Source: Polytrichum commune
Taxonomy: Eukaryota > Streptophyta > Polytrichopsida > Polytrichales > Polytrichaceae
Reading direction: 5' to 3'
DNA: 64,000 bases
NCBI GenBank assembly: GCA_950295325.1
Contig: OX485803.1
Coordinates: forward strand, 33,223,554-33,287,553
Part shown: in pieces, positions 1 to 12,962 of the stretch
Position numbering within the stretch: the first letter of the stretch is position 1
Layout: each line of letters starts with the position of its first letter
The notes under the pieces: generated by a model
The model's input: only the letters and a program-made list of their open reading frames with translations
Told to the model about the DNA's origin: nothing
Database searches by the model: none
Made by a program: the position numbers and the translations under genes

Positions 1-550
1 GTTCAACGTACTCTATTGAAGATTTGCCAAGTGTTCACCTCACATAGGTTGAGCCCACTCAAATCCCACATGGAGACTATATTTCAACATGCTCAATTGT
101 AGTAAATTTGATTTTGACTCCGGAAATCGCATTAGAGTCATTTTGATGCCCAATTGAAAGGAATTGGCATTTAACATGTAAGGGGCTTACTTATTCTAAA
201 GCCCCTCCATTGGCAATGGGTGAATTTAGCTACACACCATAAAGAATGAGCCACTTGGTTGCATGTGAAGGCCCGATTTGGATTGTTAACACCTACGTAC
301 GTAAAGGAATACGTTGCTGGACTCCGATTTCAAATTCTTTGGTCCTCATTCGCAATCGCCAAGCTGCTGAAGCCTCGAATACTCGAAGGCATATGATTCC
401 ACAGAGCTAGAGGTGTCCACATTAACCTCATGTACCTTAGCATATCGGCTTGGCAGAAGCTGAAGGGAACGGCGTGTGAATTCGATGCTGGAAGCCGATA
501 AATGAACATGATAGATTACTACAAGCTGTTGAGTTATGCATGTGGTGTCG

Positions 551-676
551 AAGGGAGGGAGGGAGGGGAGGGGAGGGGAGGGAGTTAGTGGTAAGTGGAG
601 GGCGGGTGTGAGGCAAGGCAAGGCAAGGCAGGGTGGGTTTGAAAGGAGGAGGAGGAGGAGGAAGAGGAAGAGGAGG
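551..676. repeat. Purine-rich low-complexity repeats
   Basis: Three simple purine arrays lie close together: GGGGA/GGGA units at about 551-582, a GGCAA array at about 610-632, and GAG/GAA triplets at about 645-676. The short ORF read across this on the minus strand is a by-product of the repeats. Confidence 0.8.
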
Positions 677-928
677 TTGTTGGGGGTGGCAACACTAATG
701 TAGTTGGTGGCGTGCGGCCATATTAGTTGGTGCAGTGGGGGTGGCGCGTGTGAAGCCTAGATCATCATCTACGGTGGTCCTGCATGCGATCGAGCACTCC
801 CTCCATCATGAGCTCAATCCGATTACCCATCATCATGCGATTGAGTGTCGTCATCATCATCCTCCAATGCAACCCAGCTCCCTCCTGTTGTAACCCCCCA
901 CCCCCACCCGGCCATGCTCAGTCAGGCA

Positions 929-1004
929 GTAAGTAAAGTAAAGTAAAGTAAAGTAAAGTAAAGTAGAGTTAAGTTAAGTGAAGTAAGTCAAGTCAAGTCA
1001 AGTA
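929..1004. repeat. (AAAGT)n pentanucleotide microsatellite
   Basis: AAGTA units repeat with little change from about 929 to 965. They then degrade into AAGTT, AAGTG and AAGTC variants up to about 1004. Confidence 0.9.
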
Positions 1005-3482
1005 TCCCAGTGACCGGCGGGGGGATTTGTGGGCATAATCGGTCAAAATCCTAGTGTGTCCCAAGTCCAACCGTGCTGTCATCGATCTTTTGGTTGGTTT
1101 TTTCTTGAGATTAATTTGAAGGCTATTCCAGGGATTCCTCTTTAAGTGATGGGCAGGCAGCTTGCTTTTCTCCGGCAGTCTTGACCTTCAACCACCGATT
1201 TCCCAAACGCAGCCGCTTCACCTGTGAGTAACTTAACTTAGCGGGCGGGCAGTTCCTTTGTTCGCCCCATTCATTGAAGTATAGCCCCCACCATCATAAG
1301 TTACATGACATCTGGGACTCATGTGGTGGTAAAAGTAGGTACTATGTTACCGCCTAACCTGGACTGATGAGGATCATAAGCTGCAAGTGCACATTGCTTC
1401 CTTCCCATTCCAATCACCAAGTTTGCCATCACTACCTACTTGCTTGTTCCTTGTTTTTTCCATCACTCACTCCATGCTTGCAATTTACTCATAATTGCCA
1501 ATCATATATCTAGGTAGGGATTCACTTCCTGTCATGCCTTGCCCATTAATATATGGTGTCACTCGTGCTTGTCACTACAATGGGACCAAGGTTGCTTTGG
1601 GTCGTAACTTATCATGAAATGGACCACCGTAGCTTAGGTCACCAATGACATCCGGCCGTCCGGGAGACTTGAGTGGGGAATTGGACATTGCCCTCATTCA
1701 TACCTACTTTCAGCTTCAATGTCCAACGGGAATGTTGTGCTCGAAACAATCAACGGTGCTGGATCAAGATATGAGAAGGTGTGTATTACAGCATATCCGC
1801 CTTGTCACCACATCTTCCTTCAACATCATTTATTTTAGAGGGAGCGCATGCATAACAATTGCCATCACATCACATCACATCGCATTTTCTTCTTCTATGA
1901 TATGATATGTGCAATCAAGTTGTTGTCACAAATAGGTTGTTTCCTTACCCATGCAATTTACCTTGGGTCAAGGTCACATTCCAAAAACCTTTAAATTCCT
2001 TAATTGATTCATATAACAACCACAATAATAATAATAATAAATTCTAATTTTACAATGGTAATAAATATTCAAAATAGTGTAGGACGTCGATAAATTAGTG
2101 TGCGGCAACTTAATTGCACATATTAGTGCACATTGATCTATGTAATTATAGGGGGATCAAAAAAATAAAAAGGCAATTTATGTAACAATATAAATGGTTA
2201 TTTCTCCTTATCGAACCTCTTGCAATGCTACAAACATTACACTCATCATAGCACATTGTGTTTTATATTAACATGTACATGGTAACTTTAATGATATTAA
2301 ACACTAATATTCATGTTGTAAGCATTTTGGGATTATATTTTTTGTGTACATGAGTGAGTTGTTATTGTCACAATGGTGGGGCCCTTGATGTTGAGGGGGG
2401 TGCTTGTCACCAAGCTCAAGGAAACATATTACAAAATAGGTTCTTAGGGTTCCCAAGACTCCTAGTATTCATGAACCCCCAAAGGATTATCTTGTTTGGA
2501 AAACCACTTGCAGAGGGCTCCAAATGGGTTCCAAATAACCAATGACCAACCTCATGGTGCCACATGGCGTTCCCAAATTTCTAGAGGTTGGGGAAGGTGA
2601 TTGCCCATCCATGAGTACCCAAGATGGGCTCAAAATAGTTGGGGGCTTACCTAATAAAACAGTGGGAACATGTGGATGCTTAGGGGTTAAGTGGATTCTA
2701 GAAGCACTTACTTGAAAGAATGATGAAATATATTGAATGTAAAAAAATCTATATAATTATGACAGGTGCACATGGTTTAAGGGACAAGATGCACCCGATG
2801 GGGGGGTCACCTAGCTTTGAAATACACATGTAATCAAATTGGAGAGGCGGGAGGGGGGGGGTGGGGGTGTTTACCTACAATCGCCTCTAATTTGATAAAT
2901 AGAATGAAGCCTACTTCTAGCCATTCTCAAAGGGGGTATTGGTAAGCGTAAAATGAGCATCAAACCTTGTAGTTTGCATAAATAAGTAATTCACACATTG
3001 TTGGGGGGAGAAGGGAAGGGTGGGGGGAGGGTTTGTGATCCCCGGTCTTATGAAGACATTGCCTTGTCGCATTGAATAAGGCTTCCTTATGAACTCCCAA
3101 GAAATGTGAGGAAATTCATTCTAGATACTTGGACTCCCCCGCAAACCGCCATAACCGCATTGAATTATGGTTTAGAAACTTCTCCACACTATTTGAACCA
3201 TACACTTTAAGTAAGTTTAATAACTACATATTGGACCACTTTACATGCTACATATAGTATTTATACAAAAAAATTGTACATTTTAGTCCTCATGAATTAA
3301 ACGTATGCTATCATTGATCTCATGCGGCTATTTCTATGCACATGTTTCAACGGCAAGGAAATCCCCTGTGGTTCATATTTCTTATAGATACAACTCATTA
3401 TAATTCTTAGCTTCCTATGCCTACAACAACATATATCTTACCTAGAAACAATACTTCTTTTTGTAATTTTTGAACATGCAAT

Positions 3483-3843
3483 TTGGGAATAATTGTCTCG
3501 GGGGGGGGGGGTAGTCATTGGTTGGAGTAGCAATATACGTGCGAACAAATGATAGGGTATTTTAAAAACATGGGGGCTAAAAATTATAAATGGACTTAAG
3601 AGTAATATAGGGTATCAAAAATGGCACTGGACATCTTTAAAGTACTATAGGGTATGGAATAATAGGTAATTTGGAATTATAAGTAATGCCATTTTTCTAT
3701 TAACCCAAAGTAGAAATTTACATAATGATAGCATGTGAAAAAAAAAATTGAAAGTAATACCCCCCTTTAAAATAGTGGTTGTTCGCACCTATATCCTTAA
3801 CTTTTAACACACTGCCCCCCCCCCCCCCGAGATAATTGTACAC
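3483..3843. repeat. Foldback (long inverted repeat) element candidate
   Basis: The left arm starts with AATTGTCTC followed by a G run near 3487-3511. The right arm ends with a C run followed by GAGATAATT near 3814-3838, which is its reverse complement with one mismatch. Further inside, GTGCGAACAA at about 3539 pairs with TTGTTCGCAC at about 3779, and the flanking sequence pairs loosely. The arms are diverged, so this looks like an old foldback or MITE-type insertion. No target-site duplication was identified. Confidence 0.45.
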
Positions 3844-3888
3844 ATTTGATCGTATGGATTGGACATCATAGAGTATGTAGTACTTTAA

Positions 3889-4457
3889 GGGGTTGTTTAC
3901 ACCATGGAACATGAAGTCCTCCCAAGGCCCTGTAAAATTTGTGATTGACTGTTGAATTTGTCCCAGGACCACTTTAGTATACAACAAGGAAAAATATGTC
4001 AAAGTGATCATGAAGTTCGAGATCCCCAAAAGACATATTTCAAGGCCTACATTATCTACTAACATGGTCCAATAGGTTTTGTTGTGGGAGAGGCAAAAGA
4101 GGTGCTCTAATAGAAAAAGGCAATGACCCATGGCATGGAGGTGTTGGTATAATATTTTTTTAATGAAATTCTTTTTGGGGGAAAAAAAGATGAAGACAAA
4201 AGAAGACAAGAGAATGGTCAAACTTGATTTTTTTAATTTTAATTTTCAAAACCACCCTTTTTGGGCATATATTTAAAAAATCAACACATTTACATTTTGG
4301 TGCATGGTCCTTCCTCTTGGTCCACATTCAGGTTACACCTAGAAAGGGGCCCTAAGGCTCCGTAAATTGATCTTTTAAGAAATCGGACCATGAAAGTTGG
4401 ACCATGAAAAAAGGCCATCTTCCATGGTCTGACTTCATGGTCCATGGTGTAAACCGG
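3889..4457. mobile_element. MITE-like element with 24-bp terminal inverted repeats
   Basis: The 24 bases at 3895-3918 are matched in reverse complement by 4431-4454 with one mismatch; both contain the core GTTTACACCATGG. The left end sits behind TAA (3886-3888), as in Tourist/PIF-Harbinger-type insertions with 3-bp TWA duplications. The right end is too degraded outside the arm to confirm a duplication. No transposase is encoded. A third GTTTACAC end lies at 4491-4507, and a related pair lies at 28862-29192. Confidence 0.5.
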
Positions 4458-7400
4458 TTTTCAAGCGTCCAAATTTTGGCATGCTAAGGGCCGGTTTACA
4501 CTATGGTGGAGAAGGCCTCCGGTCGGTCAAGAATGCTTGGCCAAGACATGGTTATATGAGGCAAATGGTGGATGTGCCGGAGAAGAATTAAAGGCAATAA
4601 AATATTTCTTAAGGAGTCTTGACCGGTTGAAGTCTAAACACCTAGAGGAGAAGTTTAGCGGAGAAGTCCACCGGAGAAGTCCACCGGTGAAGAGAAGTTC
4701 ACCTAATGGTGAAGATTTTTTGTGATAAAAAACCATAATTCTCTACATTCACATTGTATCAAAAGATTTCAACAAGAATTGTGTAATATAATGCTCAATT
4801 TTATTCAAAATATAATGAAAATTGCCAAATTGCCAATTGTCAAGTTTGGCACATTACTGCATACATTGCAACATAGAAACATGCACACATGCAACATGCG
4901 TCTTTTCTTGAAAATTGGAGTTCATGAACACCAATACTCACTCTCAAATTTAACATACATGTTTACAAATGCAACCAAGTTTAGAGGTTGTAGCCACAAA
5001 ACTTCGAGATTACATTGATGCATCTTACTAATGCGTTTACAAAATGGATGGGTCAACTAGATTGGGAATCATATTGATGCTAGATGTTATTCTACAACAA
5101 AGCCAACATAAAATTTGTCACTTAAGTTATTACCAAAGCCAGAACATCAAATCTATGAAGTATAAATTCTGAGCTCATAAAGGTAATTAGTTGCCCAAAG
5201 TCATGAGCACATCCTCCCGCACTTCCTCATCCACATTTACTGATGTGGAGTCCCCTAATGTTCTTCCATTCCATTCAACACTTCCTTACCCAATTTTCCT
5301 TCTAATTAAAAGCCCTACATTATTTATAAAGTCAGACCATACAAATATATTTGTTGCTTAGGTAGACCTACTCCAATGAGTAACATGAATAAATAACGGG
5401 TAAAGAACACACTGTCTTGAATGGCATGGTGTTTTCTGCGACGGAATGCATGCTAGTGGGTGGTCGCAATGGGCAACACTGTAATCAATATTTTATGCAA
5501 GGCCTTACTCAATTGTACGTTCAAGGGTCAATCCTGCCACATTTTAGACTTTAGGTGTGATAACCCACCCAGTTGGAGTGAGGGGTGGACTTTGCCCTGG
5601 GAGTGAACTCTTCCTACCACGTATGTATGAACTAACATGAGTCTAGGAAGAGATATTATTTGACGCATGAACGCATGCATATATAAATATATATATATAG
5701 TAACTATAATGGAGAGGTATTGTTTTCTTTAATGTGTATTGTAGTTAGGGTTTTGCTATCACTTCAAAATAACCAAGGAGTTAGGTCTTAGCGAAAACTG
5801 AGCTAGTGTTCGTAAAGATTTTGTCACATTTGATTAAGATGTCTAATAACAATCTATGATAGTAGCCACATGGATGGTGCATTTGTTGGAGAATATGGGC
5901 ATAGAGGGCCACATTTTTGTGGTCACGGGCTGAGCACGCCATGTCGGATCCTCCTTTTAATCTTTCATTCCTTCTTTATTAAACCTATTCCACATATGAT
6001 GATTCATCGGTGGCCTTTCTTAGTCATGTATGATTCCGTCCTACGTGTGTGGACTCCTATCCTCTATGTCCATCCTCTATGTTAGTCATGAAGCTCAAAA
6101 GCATGGCAAGTAGTCAAAGGCTCATGTAGTCGGGACAAAGTCCGGGATAATGTCTTTTGGATAACTGCAAAGTCTTTAATTGGCATGAATTATGCTTGTG
6201 ATGATCTCCAATTTATGTCTGCTCAATCGACTTACAACCACCATGCAAGTCTACAAAACTGTAATCACCACCCTCATCTTCAGGTGGACCTGGCAACTTG
6301 TCTCAAGAATCGTCTAAACGAATTAACATAACAACAATGCATTAACAAGATAGGTTATTTGTTTATTATATGCTTTGATCTATCTTGGATACTCAAATAA
6401 TCTTCGTTGAATACAAACTTATTCCAATAAGGTAAACTCTTCTTTCTTTCAAGGTAATGTCTTTGGTAGTCTATAGCCTATTCAATACATCCTTAGGCTC
6501 CATCACTCATTGCCTATTTTGACAAAGTGCAATAGACCTACTAGGCTATATCATGATTATAATTTGACCCTTTGGTAATACCTTTCGCTCTCTTGGCTAT
6601 CTCCCAACTTAGGGACCGGCTATGGCCTTTTACCTCTCTCTAATATTATCTATGCCCATTTCAAGCCTTTCTAAGTCTTCTTGCTTTCACTCTTGTAATT
6701 TGCATTCTTCTACTTGTAGGGAATACTTAATAACCAAGACTTGTCTAGGCTTTTCACTTAACTCTTTTTCCCTTTCACTCAGACATGTCACCATCAATTA
6801 TTCATATATGTTCAATTTTGCTCATAATGCCTCTTAACCACTTCACATCTAACTTAACAAACCACTTGCATGACTTCAAGCTCATAGCCTTCTCTTCAAC
6901 ACATCTCACAACTTTACTTGCTTCAAATTATAGAGTTCAATAATCAACACTCCATACACATAGTCAAGTGCAGAAAAGACATATCCATTCACTCTCATAT
7001 CAAAGTTCCGTACAACAATTTAATAGTCCGACTTCCTCGGCTCAATCAACCTACATTTATCCTCAAGACTTACTTGGGATTAATCTTATGAATTATACCA
7101 CCAATCTCAATCGCTGAGATTTGGGGTTTAAAAAAACCCATTGTTTTTCTATGTTAAGACTACATCTAATTCTACATATGAAAGTAGCATGTCCTTCTCT
7201 TGGACAACCTCCCACTTGTAGAACCGATGATGGTTAAGACTTGTAACCCCTTCCGAGTGACAATAGACTCTACATTCCACTTCAAATGAGAATCCAACTG
7301 CCAACAAATGGATGAAGACTTACAATTTTGTAGATTGCTTGCTTTGGCTAGGCTATAGCCAAGAAATGTGAAATTTCTTGTACATTTAAAATGTACGAAA

Positions 7401-8486
7401 GGGGCCCCTAAGATTCAAAGAAAAAAATGACAATAAATGTGATAGTTTTGTTTCTATGATGTTTGCTTTAGGGTCGGATTAGTCAGTTATTGACAAGATA
7501 CCTTCCTCTTATTGAAATTGATTAATCTATTTGTTGAGATACTTTAATTAAATAAGTATATTGAAATCAAGCCACACATATGGTAGAATATGGTAAGGAA
7601 TATAGCATGCGAGTATATGTAATTTTTAGCTACCAATTGACACATGAATTTATTTTTGAATATCCATCAAATTGTATTATACCTAAGTTGGTTTTGAGCC
7701 TTGGGACACATTTTTAGGGTATGATACTCTAATGTAAATGATTTATGAATGTCTAGAATTAAAAACTTATACATGGAGTTATGCCATGTCAAAATTCTAA
7801 ATATAGATTACAACTATATGGACTTAACGACTTTGCAACTTCTTTGTAACACTTTTCTTTTCCTTATGTGAACACAATTTGATCATCTAAAGTTGTTAAT
7901 CTTAAGATGTATCACTTGTAAGAAACACCCAATGACCTTTAAGGGTCAAAGAGAATAAAAAACCCTTACCTTGACCCCTTGTAACTTTTGGATCTTAACT
8001 CCAATTTTGAAATCATTGTTATGCACAATTGCTAAATGGACAAGAGAGTTCTTGTGGTGATCCAATGTTGAAAGTTTTAGTGGAGTTGAAAGCGCCTAAA
8101 ATAGGGTTGCATACTTCCATGTGCCATCCATTTCAATGATAAACATCAAACTTTGCTCATGTTGGTGAAGTGTTGGGTAGATTTTCATTACATTTCATTG
8201 ACTGCACACTTTCCATATGAAATAAAGAGAGGAACACACATATGAGAGATAACGAATTTGTCTTGGTGTAGAAAAAGTTTGAATGTGGCCATCGCCTCAT
8301 TTATCCATTTTTAATGTCACACGAGTACATAGATTAAATTTTCTAATTTTGACAATCCATAATCAAAGAAGTAAAAAATATTGAAAAAATATGTACATAA
8401 TCAAAACACCCTACCATATGAAAAGTTTATATGTAAAATACGACAAATGGTGTTGGGTCCACACCAACAATGTTTATGAAAATGAA

Positions 8487-8593
8487 CCCCCTCCCCTCCC
8501 CCTCGCCCTCCCCCTCCCCTTCTTCTTTCCCTCAAATGAAACTCAAGATCCAGTTGAATGAAGAGCGAGAGAGAGAGAGAGAGAGAGAGAGAG
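8487..8593. repeat. C-rich array and (GA)n microsatellite
   Basis: A CCCCT/CCCTC-type pyrimidine run occupies about 8487-8520. A clean GA dinucleotide run follows at about 8567-8593. ORFs with repeated Pro-Ser or Glu-Arg across this stretch are products of the repeats. Confidence 0.85.
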
Positions 8594-8957
8594 GCAGTCA
8601 ACTCAGGAGTCCTCCTCCACCTTCAACTGCCGTGAAGTTACAACTGTATGTGCGGGGCCACCGATTCTCGTGTTGCGGGTGGAGTTTAAGCACACTTCCC
8701 TGTGGATTCATAGGGATCGTACTTAATTTTGTCATACAATGAGTACGTCTTTGCCTACTACTTATCTTAGGCCGCATATGGAAGTGTGCCCTGAAACCCA
8801 ACTTCACAGTAACTTAGACTGGGGCACCTGATCATATTCCCAGTCTGGTAAATCTTGGCATGGCCAAGTAAGTAGCTATATATGCACGTCTCCACATACA
8901 AAACGCCGCAAAGTCTACAACACAACACAACACAACATAATGTATGTGAATGAATGA

Positions 8958-8979
8958 ATCTATCTATCTATCTATCTAC
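8958..8979. repeat. (ATCT)n microsatellite
   Basis: Five tandem ATCT/TCTA units follow a short TGAA array at about 8947-8957. Confidence 0.9.
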
Positions 8980-11472
8980 AAACACTACCAGCTCATCATT
9001 CCAAGGTGGACTCTGCATAAACAGTAGGACTAGCTACTGCTTCTCATTCAAACACCTCGACTGACTTCTCTCTCTCTATATGCTTCTCTCAAAATCCATT
9101 TCTTCCATAACATAGACGTGCTTAAGGTAGACACATCTCATTTGGTTACTTATCTTGATTAGACGACACCTATATTTGAGTGCTATGTGCTTTGTTGTGG
9201 TTCCAAGAGCAGATACCAAATAGACATGTGTTCAAATGTGATTGGACTACGTGTGCTCAACATTTGATAACCAATCTCCACTTAATATCCACATCGTTGA
9301 GGAAAGGGAGGGGGGCATTTCATGAACACAGGAATCTTTGCTTTGATAGTGAGTATGATATTCATATGAGCTTCAAAGATTTTGAGAATTGTGGGGTAGT
9401 CGGAAAAGTAACCATCTAAGACCCATCTAAGACCTTAATGTGCGTAACCAACAATAATAACTATCTTTGTAGTGTAATAACCTACAATAGTACCTATGCA
9501 AATTACTTAAAGGGTTCTCAAGTTCTTAGTTATTTGTTCTAGAAGTTTCATCTTGATGGTTGGATACATGAAACTGCTTTCTAAAGTTATTCAATTAACA
9601 TCAACCTCTTATAATTATATTGGTTACTAAACAAAAGCAAGGTTTCACGACGAATATTGTGGTCATGATCCCTACTTTGTCCATGGGGATGGATGCTCTA
9701 TGCAAAGACAAAAGGTATTGCAAAGCTCATGTATGACATCACATATATAGGAAAATGTATTAGCGATTGTGCTCAATTTTTTAATTTGCAGTTTTGGAAG
9801 TGAATGGAACATTTAGTCTAGTTAATGAGTTGTTTAATTGTCCCTAACCGAATTTGGAACAAGTTTTCATTTGAATCAACATGCATGCTTTGGGCATGCT
9901 TTGCCAGTCATTACCAAATGTGGTATTTCCTTTCCAAATGTTGATCATCAATAAATTGTTTTTATAACATTGTTTAAGAAACCCACATTCTTTTGTGGGT
10001 CTAGAGAATAACATAGTGTAGTTGTAAATAAAATCTCCAATATTCTTAAGTTCCATGGATTCCATATTGTAGGGTCGTGGGATGATTAAAAAGAGAACAT
10101 ACGGGTGATGTTGAAGAATGTTATGTCCCTCTCTAAAGGTGAAGTTGTGCAAGGATGACAAAGGGACCATTCCAATTTAGACTATCCATAGATCCCATCA
10201 TTTATCAAAATCTCTACTCAATTTAGAATGGTTGGGCAAATTCATTACCCTAAGCGCTTTTTTGGTTGCTAACTCTTCCTATTCGCCTCATATCATAAGT
10301 GAGCTTGGAAGATGGTTTATTTTATGAAGGTGATAAATCCATTGGAGCTTACTTGGCCAAAGCTTCACAATGGAAAGTGATATAAGTGTTTATTGGTGCA
10401 ATTGCTAGATGGTGGGATATATTCCATTCTTATTATGCTACAACCTTTAGCCCTTTTGACTAGATTTTAAGTTACTTGGAAAAATGATTGGGGATTTGGG
10501 AGTGAAGTTAGCAATGGAGCTTCCTTTGTGCAATAAGAGGTGTGCGGGTCCATGACTTATTGAGATTGGTGGTGCACTAGACCTCCGTGGTTGCGTCCCC
10601 TACCATGTGAGTGGGGACAAGTAGGGGACAACTTGTCATGACTCTTGTGGACAAAGAATCAAACACCCAAATCAGGATGGACTCTCCCACATTTCACTCT
10701 TTGAGGCTAGTTGGGTTCACTGTCTCCATGTACATTATGTTTTGCATACTAGGCCTAGCCCACAAAAAAGGTTGACACACTATCATGCATCCACCAATGT
10801 GTATTATACAGTCTTCATTCATATTGCTCACAAATCCCAAAATATGAGAAATTTTGTTTTTGACAATCAAAATGCCAATTTTCATACAATGAGCACAAAG
10901 TGCCAAGCATGGCAATTTTCCTTTGGACCATGTCACTACAATCTTTGGCATTTGCCAATTCCACCTCATATTTTCATGAAGGCAATCAAAGACCATAGGA
11001 TTGCTAAAGTCATGTAAATGAGCATGACATAGACAAATGCAAAGATCTTCTTGATAGTTGGTCATGTGAAATTTTGCCATGGCACTATGGTCTTGATTTT
11101 TTTGGTGCTCAGCATAAACCATATTTTATTTCATATACTTGCACTAAAAATTTAATTAAAAGTTTCATGCTTCATTGACATTTTTCATTATCGTGACAAA
11201 TTTATAAAGAAATAAAATTACCTATTAAGGTAGAAACACCTTTCTAAGACTCCCTTCTTAGAGGGTACCTTGTTTTATGAGCTTGAAACTAAGCATACTT
11301 TGACACACCACGAGGCCTTTATTGTTTAGATTGGACTTTCATTATCATTTTTATCTAGCACTTCATCCTTTTTAAGCTATGCTACTTTATTGAATTTGTG
11401 TTAACACTCAACTCTCAAATGGTTATTCGTAATGAATATTGGTGAACCAAGTATCAAACTCCTGCAAAAGCA

Positions 11473-11497
11473 TCTCTCTCTCTCTCTCTCTCTCTCT
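11473..11497. repeat. (TC)n microsatellite
   Basis: A perfect TC dinucleotide run of about 12 units, immediately upstream of the tandem duplication that starts at 11499. Confidence 0.9.
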
Positions 11498-11498
11498 A

Positions 11499-11606
11499 CC
11501 AAAGGAGTTGGAGTTGAGACCGGATTCACATTATTAGACTAAGATGGAATTTACCCAAAGGAGTTGGAGTTGAACCGGATTCACATTTCTAGACTAAGAT
11601 GGAATT
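11499..11606. repeat. Two-copy tandem duplication of about 54 bp
   Basis: Copy 1 (about 11499-11552) and copy 2 (about 11553-11606) both read CCAAAGGAGTTGGAGTTGA, then a CCGGATTCACATT block, then TAGACTAAGATGGAATT. Only a few substitutions and small indels separate them, so the duplication is fairly recent. No coding role is evident. Confidence 0.85.
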
Positions 11607-12945
11607 GTTTGATTGGACTTTGTTCCCTACAATGAGCCTAATCCTATCAAATTCCAATATGGATGTAGATTGGACTTGTTAGCACTTGCATAGATAATAA
11701 CATCGAAACATTGAAACATTGAGAATAATGTTCTCATGATTTTTGTACAACGAGACCTTCACATAGTTTTCCAATGATTTGTTCAAGGGTTGTCTAACCT
11801 CTGTGATTGTTATCTCCATATCACAAAAGTGAATACAACCATGAACAACATGAATTTTCTCTGTAGGCCAAGATTAGTTTGAACATTCGTTGATTCTTGG
11901 AAAATGGCTTGAAATGAATTAAGCACTTTATAACAACCCAATATTAGAATTAGTATGCATATAACAATTTACAAGTAAGCCATGTTATCTTTGGGGATGA
12001 AAATTAACAACAATGCATTTGGTCACTTGTTCGAACCAATGAGCATAAATGGGATTGGCCAAGACATGGTCATATTTGCTTATTATAAGGAGGCTTGAAT
12101 GGTTGGCCTGCAACCTCTACCTTTTTACAATATTTGTAGGCAAAAGTCACATCTCAACACTAAAAAAGGAATAACTTGAAACTATGAAATGATTTTACGT
12201 TTCCCTTTAATACTCATTATTGAAAGTGAACTTCAATATATTCCGAGGATAGTAAATCTAGTCAATGAAGTTGACTCATATACACCACCCTTTCTTGTAC
12301 GGAAGGAAGGACATTGAAGGGAAGGTAATTCCAAAAAGATACACCTTGGGGTGGGTGCTTTAAATCTATGCAAGGCTCACGCATGCACACAAATGTATCA
12401 TACATAATTCTCCCTATTTGTAAAGGCATGTATGGTAATGACCACTTAGTAACATTGATATATTTAACCAACAAATGGAATAAGCATAACTAGAGTTACT
12501 TATCCCTTGATTGGTTGAAGAAAGATAGTTTATTCTTGTTGTTTGTTAGTTTGAGTTGATGAATGTGTGGTAGGCACTAAGCTTAAGTATTACTCTACTC
12601 CTTGCCGTTAAAGTAGTACATAGAAGAGAAGAGGTGTATGAATGGTTATGACACACATCCCTAACCATCACAAGGATATCTATGTCTCACTCTTGTGGTA
12701 CACACTCACTGCTTCCTCATCCTCATCCTCATCCTCAAGGCTAGGTCAAGCCAAGCCATGCAACTCTAACTATGTTAGTATGTAGTCCCTCCTCTCCCAA
12801 TTTTTGACAACGACAGTGGCTTGCGTCATTTATCCATCTATAGCTACAACACCTTCTAGACAAATCATTTGTAACTTCCTCCACAAAATCAATCATGCGT
12901 CAATCCATGGAGCCATTGGTGCTCTCCTTATTTACCTTCTCAATG

Positions 12946-12962
12946 ACACACACACACACACA
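12946..12962. repeat. (CA)n microsatellite
   Basis: A short perfect CA run following CTCAATGA. Confidence 0.8.

Larger units (their letters stand above)
1..3480. other. Gene-free AT-rich tract
   Basis: No ORF here resembles a known protein, and none shows coding-like composition joined by splice sites. The stretch holds purine-rich low-complexity sequence near 551-676, a pentanucleotide repeat near 929-1004, a short AAT run near 2022-2040, and G-rich patches near 2847-2867 and 3000-3030. I see nothing else I can support. Confidence 0.6.

Noticed and set aside
3718-4221. 167-residue minus-strand frame
   Set aside because: It crosses both the foldback arm and the MITE end, contains homopolymer-derived Gly and Phe/Lys runs, and has no recognisable domain.
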